Assembly (NCBI GenBank): GCA_963649295.1
Contig: CAVJHK010000041.1
Span: 1 to 15,685, forward strand
Reading direction: 5' to 3'
Origin: RGIG3528 sp963649295
Lineage (GTDB): Bacteria; Bacillota; Clostridia; Lachnospirales; Lachnospiraceae
Length of the DNA stretch: 15,685 bases
Made by a program: the position numbers and the translations under genes. The number at the start of each line of letters is the position of its first letter. The first letter of the stretch is position 1. Below the pieces are notes generated by a model. The model did no database searches. It was not told the origin of the DNA and was given only the letters and a program-made list of their open reading frames with translations. Below are positions 12,579 to 15,685 of the stretch, piece by piece.

Positions 12579-13454
12579 TTACTTCTTTTTTGTTTTTTTT
12601 GCCTGCTTCTTGAGCTCACGGCTTAATTTCTTTTCCTGCTTTTTGGTTTGCTTTTCAGCTTTGTTTTTCTTGTGCTTACGCTTTAACCTTTTGAAAAATC
12701 CCTTAAGCCCGTCGTGACTCTTTTTTTCGTCTTCTTCCTTGCGTCCGTAATATTTTCCGTAATACCTTCCGTAATATCTGCCGTAATACGACCCGTAATG
12801 GGCGCCGCCCGACTTTACTTTGTTGAGCACAACGCCTAGTATTTTTCCGCCGGAGGCTTCGATCTGCTTTTTGGCGTCAAGGATCGCACGGCTTGATTCT
12901 GTATCCTGGGCAACAACCAGAATTGTGGCATCCACATGTCTCGCAACTATTGCGGCATCGATTGCGGCGCCCAGGGGTGCCGTGTCAACAAGAATATAAT
13001 CGTAATGATTTCTTGCGTCCTCGATAAGCTTTTGAAAATATTTTTTTTCGAGAAGTTCGGTTGGGTTCGGAACCGACGGACCCGCAAACATAATATGCAA
13101 TTTTGCTATATCAGTCGCATAAAGCGAATCCTCAAGCTTTTGCTGACCGGAAAGATAATGTGAAAGCCCGTATATTTCGGACTCATCCTCCGATTCGATT
13201 TGGAGACGTCCGAGAAGAACGGATTTGCGCATATCCGTATCAACGACAAGTATGCTCTTGCCCGATTCCGTAAGCGATCTCGCAAGCTTCATTGTGACGG
13301 ATGACTTGCCCTCATCCGGAGCCATGCTCGTGATCATGATGACCTTTATGTCGTCTCCGCTGAACTGAATGTTGGTTTTTAGTGTACGGAGTGCCTCACG
13401 CATGCCGTAGCTGAATTTAAAAGGCGTTGTGTTGCCGATGTTTACTGTTTTCAC
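12579..13454 (-). CDS. cpsD: BY-kinase, CpsD/CapB-type tyrosine autokinase, with lysine-rich tail
   Basis: This cytoplasmic tyrosine kinase works with CpsC to set polysaccharide chain length. The 291 residues include the Walker A MAPDEGKSS (44-52), Walker A' ILVVDTDMR (68-76), Walker B YILVDTAP (153-160), and nine tyrosines in a repeated YYGR/YYGK cluster (220-236), the sites of autophosphorylation in this family. Beyond the cluster, where CpsD proteins normally stop, there are 54 more residues with about 22 lysines. Start is a GTG overlapping the cpsC stop in a GTGA arrangement, so translation is coupled. CpsB at 14246 would dephosphorylate it. The tyrosine cluster is encoded by a 12-bp tandem repeat, so its length could change by slippage. 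Confidence 0.95.
   Translation of the reverse strand: MKTVNIGNTTPFKFSYGMREALRTLKTNIQFSGDDIKVIMITSMAPDEGKSSVTMKLARSLTESGKSILVVDTDMRKSVLLGRLQIESEDESEIYGLSHYLSGQQKLEDSLYATDIAKLHIMFAGPSVPNPTELLEKKYFQKLIEDARNHYDYILVDTAPLGAAIDAAIVARHVDATILVVAQDTESSRAILDAKKQIEASGGKILGVVLNKVKSGGAHYGSYYGRYYGRYYGKYYGRKEEDEKKSHDGLKGFFKRLKRKHKKNKAEKQTKKQEKKLSRELKKQAKKTKKK
12745..12799. repeat. 12-bp tandem repeat encoding the CpsD tyrosine cluster
   Basis: CCGTAAT recurs at 12745, 12757, 12769, 12781 and 12793, exactly 12 bases apart, each unit coding for Tyr-Tyr-Gly plus a basic or Ser residue. Gain or loss of a unit keeps the frame and would add or remove a pair of tyrosines. Confidence 0.8.
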
Positions 13455-14188
13455 TGCTTTTTCTCGCCGCCCTTTCTCTTTTTCTTCTTTTTGTTCTCTT
13501 CTTCCTCATCGCACGGAATCTGTGCAAGAAGCTTGAGTCCGAGCTTCTTTTCGACATCCTCGGATGTGCGAATCGTATCATTTATGAGATAGAACAAAAT
13601 AACTATACCGCTTGCAAGGACGCCGCCGATCAGCGCACCGATTATCGTATTCTTTAGGGTGCTCGGGCTTACCTTTTCGCCGTCCGCATAGCCATAAGAA
13701 AGGATTGACGGAGCGTCCTGGTCCATTTTTTCGGCAATGAACGCAGATGCCACATCCGCAATCTCATCCGCAATCAGCTTTGCGCGGAGAGGATCCGCAT
13801 CTGTAACCGTAATATAAAGGATTCGCGAGTTTGAAGGATTGGTAAGTTCGATTTTTTTCTTTAAAGTTGTATAGGTTTCGTCAAGTCTTAAGTTTGCTAT
13901 TACCTGATCAAGCACCGGTCTGTCGACAACAACTATCAGATAGTCGTTTGTAAGCTGGGAGCTTAGCTGGATGTCCGCAAGGCTCGTGAGTGACGTGCTC
14001 TTTTGAAGAACAAAAAGCTCCGATGTCGCACTGTACTGCGGTGTCACAAAAAGCTTTGTGAACAAAAACGTCCCTATCCCCGCTATAAGAGCCGTGATTA
14101 TGATGACGGCCGCATGCTTCATAAGAACAAAAAACAGCTCCAAAAGGTCTATTGTTTCTTCATCCGCCATGTTGTTTTCGTTTTGCAT
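13451..14188 (-). CDS. cpsC: CpsC/Wzz-type chain-length determinant and BY-kinase activator
   Basis: A 245-residue membrane protein with helices at about 25-46 and 182-202 flanking an outside domain; QYSATSELFVLQKS follows the first helix, and KVSPSTLKN precedes the second, as in Wzz-family polysaccharide co-polymerases. In Firmicutes the cytoplasmic C terminus activates CpsD. Here that end is CDEEEENKKKKKRKGGEKKQ, an acidic patch followed by many lysines. I chose the ATG at 14186-14188, with AAAGGA 6 bases upstream, over a GTG five codons earlier. The gene overlaps cpsD (GTGA) and follows cpsB by 57 bases. No kinase domain is fused, as expected for the Gram-positive type. Confidence 0.93.
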   Translation of the reverse strand: MQNENNMADEETIDLLELFFVLMKHAAVIIITALIAGIGTFLFTKLFVTPQYSATSELFVLQKSTSLTSLADIQLSSQLTNDYLIVVVDRPVLDQVIANLRLDETYTTLKKKIELTNPSNSRILYITVTDADPLRAKLIADEIADVASAFIAEKMDQDAPSILSYGYADGEKVSPSTLKNTIIGALIGGVLASGIVILFYLINDTIRTSEDVEKKLGLKLLAQIPCDEEEENKKKKKRKGGEKKQ

Positions 14189-14245
14189 TACGTTTCCTTT
14201 CACGTTTTGGCATAAACATCAATTGTATTTTGACATAAACATCTG

Positions 14246-14968
14246 TTACGCCTTAACATAAGCATCCGTTATTTTTTTTGGGTTCTCTTTAAATAACAAA
14301 TCCGCATATTCCGCGGAATATTTTTTTGAAACAAATTTGTAACATTCTCCCATGTGATTCGGGCGAAAATCGATTCCGTGAGCATCGCTTGCTACAAAAT
14401 CGGCCAAATTGTGCTTCAGCATATTTCTCGAAGTCTTTTTCAAAATATTTTTTGATTCGCCTATCACGCTGTCGGCATTCACCTGAACGCGCGCGCCCAG
14501 GTCCTTGAGCTCCGTAAGCTTCCAAACATCGTCTTCAAAAACCTTGTAGCGCTCGGCATGCGCAATTATCGGAATAAAGCCGTTTGAAACAAGCTCCGAT
14601 ACATATTTTCTTATATATTCGAATTCCGTAAGATACGAAAATTCGCAAAGAACATATTTTGTGTCGCACATCGTATGAACACGGGCGGTTTTTATGTCAT
14701 CCGTAATATCGCTGTTTACATGATATTCACATCCGAGGAACAGCATAATGCCGTTTTCCGCGGCTTTATTTTGGAGTTCCTTAAACCTTGCATCAATCAA
14801 ATCAAGCGGATAATCAAACATATCGTGCCTAAAGTGCGGTGTCGCAATTATCGTATCGATCCCTTGTGCGGCCGCATCCTTAAACATTTCCGCGGATTCG
14901 GACAAATCCCTTGCGCCGTCGTCGACACCGTATATCACATGACAGTGAATATCATATAATCCGGACAT
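14246..14968 (-). CDS. cpsB: CpsB/YwqE-type PHP-domain protein tyrosine phosphatase
   Basis: A 240-residue metal-dependent phosphatase that removes phosphate from the CpsD tyrosine cluster. PHP metal ligands are visible: DIHCH (His8, His10), GVDDGA (Asp16/17), ATPH (His45), GCEYH (Glu81), IAHAERY (His137, Arg140) and SDAHG (Asp195, His197). Length matches the family (about 240-255). There is no signal peptide, so it acts in the cytoplasm. The ATG has GGGAGG 4 bases upstream. It is the first gene after the promoter at 15013-15041, and cpsC and cpsD follow, the canonical Gram-positive order. The 57 bases after it contain short ATAAACATC repeats of uncertain meaning. Confidence 0.95.
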   Translation of the reverse strand: MSGLYDIHCHVIYGVDDGARDLSESAEMFKDAAAQGIDTIIATPHFRHDMFDYPLDLIDARFKELQNKAAENGIMLFLGCEYHVNSDITDDIKTARVHTMCDTKYVLCEFSYLTEFEYIRKYVSELVSNGFIPIIAHAERYKVFEDDVWKLTELKDLGARVQVNADSVIGESKNILKKTSRNMLKHNLADFVASDAHGIDFRPNHMGECYKFVSKKYSAEYADLLFKENPKKITDAYVKA

Positions 14969-14982
14969 ATTACCTCCCGTTC

Positions 14983-15001
14983 TTTAATGTGATTCATTAA
15001 A
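14983..15001. promoter_or_regulatory. 7-bp inverted repeat in the cpsB leader, possible operator
   Basis: TTTAATG and CATTAAA flank five bases directly downstream of the predicted transcription start and 15 bases before the cpsB start codon. Its position between promoter and ribosome site would suit a repressor. It could equally be a chance AT-rich palindrome. Confidence 0.4.
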
Positions 15002-15012
15002 AGGCAACTTTA

Positions 15013-15041
15013 AACATAACACAAACTTGGGACTTTAGCAA
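15013..15041 (-). promoter_or_regulatory. Promoter of the polysaccharide operon
   Basis: On the minus strand TTGCTA (15036-15041) and TATGTT (15013-15018) are 17 bases apart, and a TG one base before the -10 makes it an extended -10. Transcription would start near 15006, giving a leader of about 38 bases before cpsB. Each hexamer has two mismatches to consensus. Confidence 0.5.
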
Positions 15042-15055
15042 CAGAAATTATTTTT

Positions 15056-15080
15056 GATACAGGTCTATGCCGATACAGGT
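15056..15080. repeat. Paired 9-bp direct repeat upstream of the cpsB promoter
   Basis: GATACAGGT occurs at 15056-15064 and 15072-15080, 16 bases apart start to start. Relative to the predicted transcription start the copies lie at about -50 to -58 and -66 to -74, just upstream of the -35, where an activator could bind. The rest of the 176-base intergenic region shows a short imperfect hairpin after the transglutaminase stop but no clear terminator. Confidence 0.45.
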
Positions 15081-15144
15081 ACAAAGCCTCCACCCGCTTC
15101 CCTTAATTTTTGTGAGGGGCATTCACAGTCCGCTTGCCGGCTGT

Positions 15145-15685
15145 TCAATAAATATAGACAATATCCGCATAATCTTCGTCTTTTTTAAAGATATAATATC
15201 TGTATCCGTCAGCATACATTTGAATATCGTAGGTTACGTCAACCGTGCGCCAGTTTTCGTCGGGTATATAATAAATTTTGTTCCAGGCGTGGTAGCTAAC
15301 GTTTTTTACCGTATATCCCGTAACAACCTTTGCGGGGATATCGATGCTTCTCAGCATTACGGCAAAAAGAGCCGAAAGGTCGTAGCAGATTCCCGTTTTT
15401 GTGGCATATGTGTCATCGACATCCGGCACATATGCCGTCTTATTGTCGTTGTTGACGATTGCCGCCTTGTCATAGTCATAGGAATAATTCGTGACAATAT
15501 ATTCATGAATCGCTTTTATACGGTTTTCGTCGGAATCGAGATCTTCGGTTAATTTTTGCGCCTTTTTGATCGCTTCGTTTGTTATATTCCAGTTTATTAT
15601 GACACTTGATTTGAGAAAAGCGTCGTTTTCATCGGAAAGCGAAAGCGTAACGCTTGCCGATTCCACAACCGAATATTTGGTATCC
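15145..15685 (-). CDS. Transglutaminase-like protein (5' end outside window)
   Basis: The last 179 codons or so of a gene entering from the right edge. A transglutaminase-like core is visible: GICYDLSALFAVMLRSI with the nucleophile Cys, IPAKVVTGY, then SYHAWNKIY with the His, and WRTVDVTYD with the Asp. Ahead of it lies a helical segment (RIKAIHEYIVTNYSYDYD) typical of these domains. Bacterial relatives are often exported or membrane-bound cysteine proteases or wall-associated proteins, but the N terminus that would show a signal peptide is missing. It reads in the same direction as the polysaccharide genes and is 176 bases upstream of cpsB, with a promoter between, so it may be a separate unit. 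Substrate unknown. Confidence 0.85.
   Translation of the reverse strand, partial: DTKYSVVESASVTLSLSDENDAFLKSSVIINWNITNEAIKKAQKLTEDLDSDENRIKAIHEYIVTNYSYDYDKAAIVNNDNKTAYVPDVDDTYATKTGICYDLSALFAVMLRSIDIPAKVVTGYTVKNVSYHAWNKIYYIPDENWRTVDVTYDIQMYADGYRYYIFKKDEDYADIVYIY

Noticed and set aside
14204..14290. Repeated ATAAACATC / ATAAGCATC sequences near the cpsB-cpsC junction
   Set aside because: Only two to three imperfect copies, one within cpsB coding sequence; too weak to call a repeat family.

Overview
The window reads as accessory DNA from a Gram-positive anaerobe of the Clostridia, most likely Lachnospiraceae. This is inferred from the Firmicutes-type CpsB-CpsC-CpsD phosphoregulatory trio, the LytR-CpsA-Psr protein, strong AGGAGG ribosome binding sites and a DUF3990/DUF3791 gene cluster. 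Every credible gene lies on the minus strand, so biological order runs from high to low coordinates. An 868-base run of N (2064-2931) marks a scaffold gap, which suggests a draft or metagenome assembly.

Right end (15685 to 10780). A truncated transglutaminase-like gene leaves the window at the right edge. An exopolysaccharide/capsule control block follows: a promoter with nearby repeats, PHP-type tyrosine phosphatase (cpsB), Wzz-like chain-length protein (cpsC), BY-kinase (cpsD), an LCP-family protein and a secreted, membrane-tethered protein of unknown function. CpsC and CpsD share an odd feature: both end in lysine-rich tails.

Middle (10779 to 3362). A 208-base leader holds four consecutive hairpins. 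The last is a textbook intrinsic terminator only 38 bases before the start codon of the priming polyprenyl-phosphate glycosylphosphotransferase, an attenuator-like layout. Next come dTDP-glucose 4,6-dehydratase (rfbB), a 28-bp tandem array, dTDP-4-dehydrorhamnose reductase (rfbD) and a UDP-glucuronate 4-epimerase. A good sigma-A-like promoter followed directly by 10-bp helically phased repeats precedes a GHMP kinase that looks more like plant galacturonokinase than galactokinase, then a sugar-phosphate nucleotidyltransferase. Together the last three enzymes suggest two routes to UDP-galacturonate: epimerisation of UDP-glucuronate, and salvage of free galacturonate. rfbA, rfbC, later glycosyltransferases, flippase and polymerase are not visible here.

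Left end (3302 to 1). A membrane protein gene with hexapeptide repeats runs into the N gap. Beyond it lie two tandem copies of a compact three-gene module: DUF3791 protein, DUF3990 protein, and a small FSxxPVY protein, with the second copy cut by the left edge. The DUF3990 proteins carry a His-Tyr-Glu pattern like that of ADP-ribosyltransferases, and the genes overlap in the same way in both copies. This duplicated module is the best candidate for a little-described system (possibly toxin-antitoxin or effector-like). No tRNA, rRNA, CRISPR array, transposase or integrase was seen.
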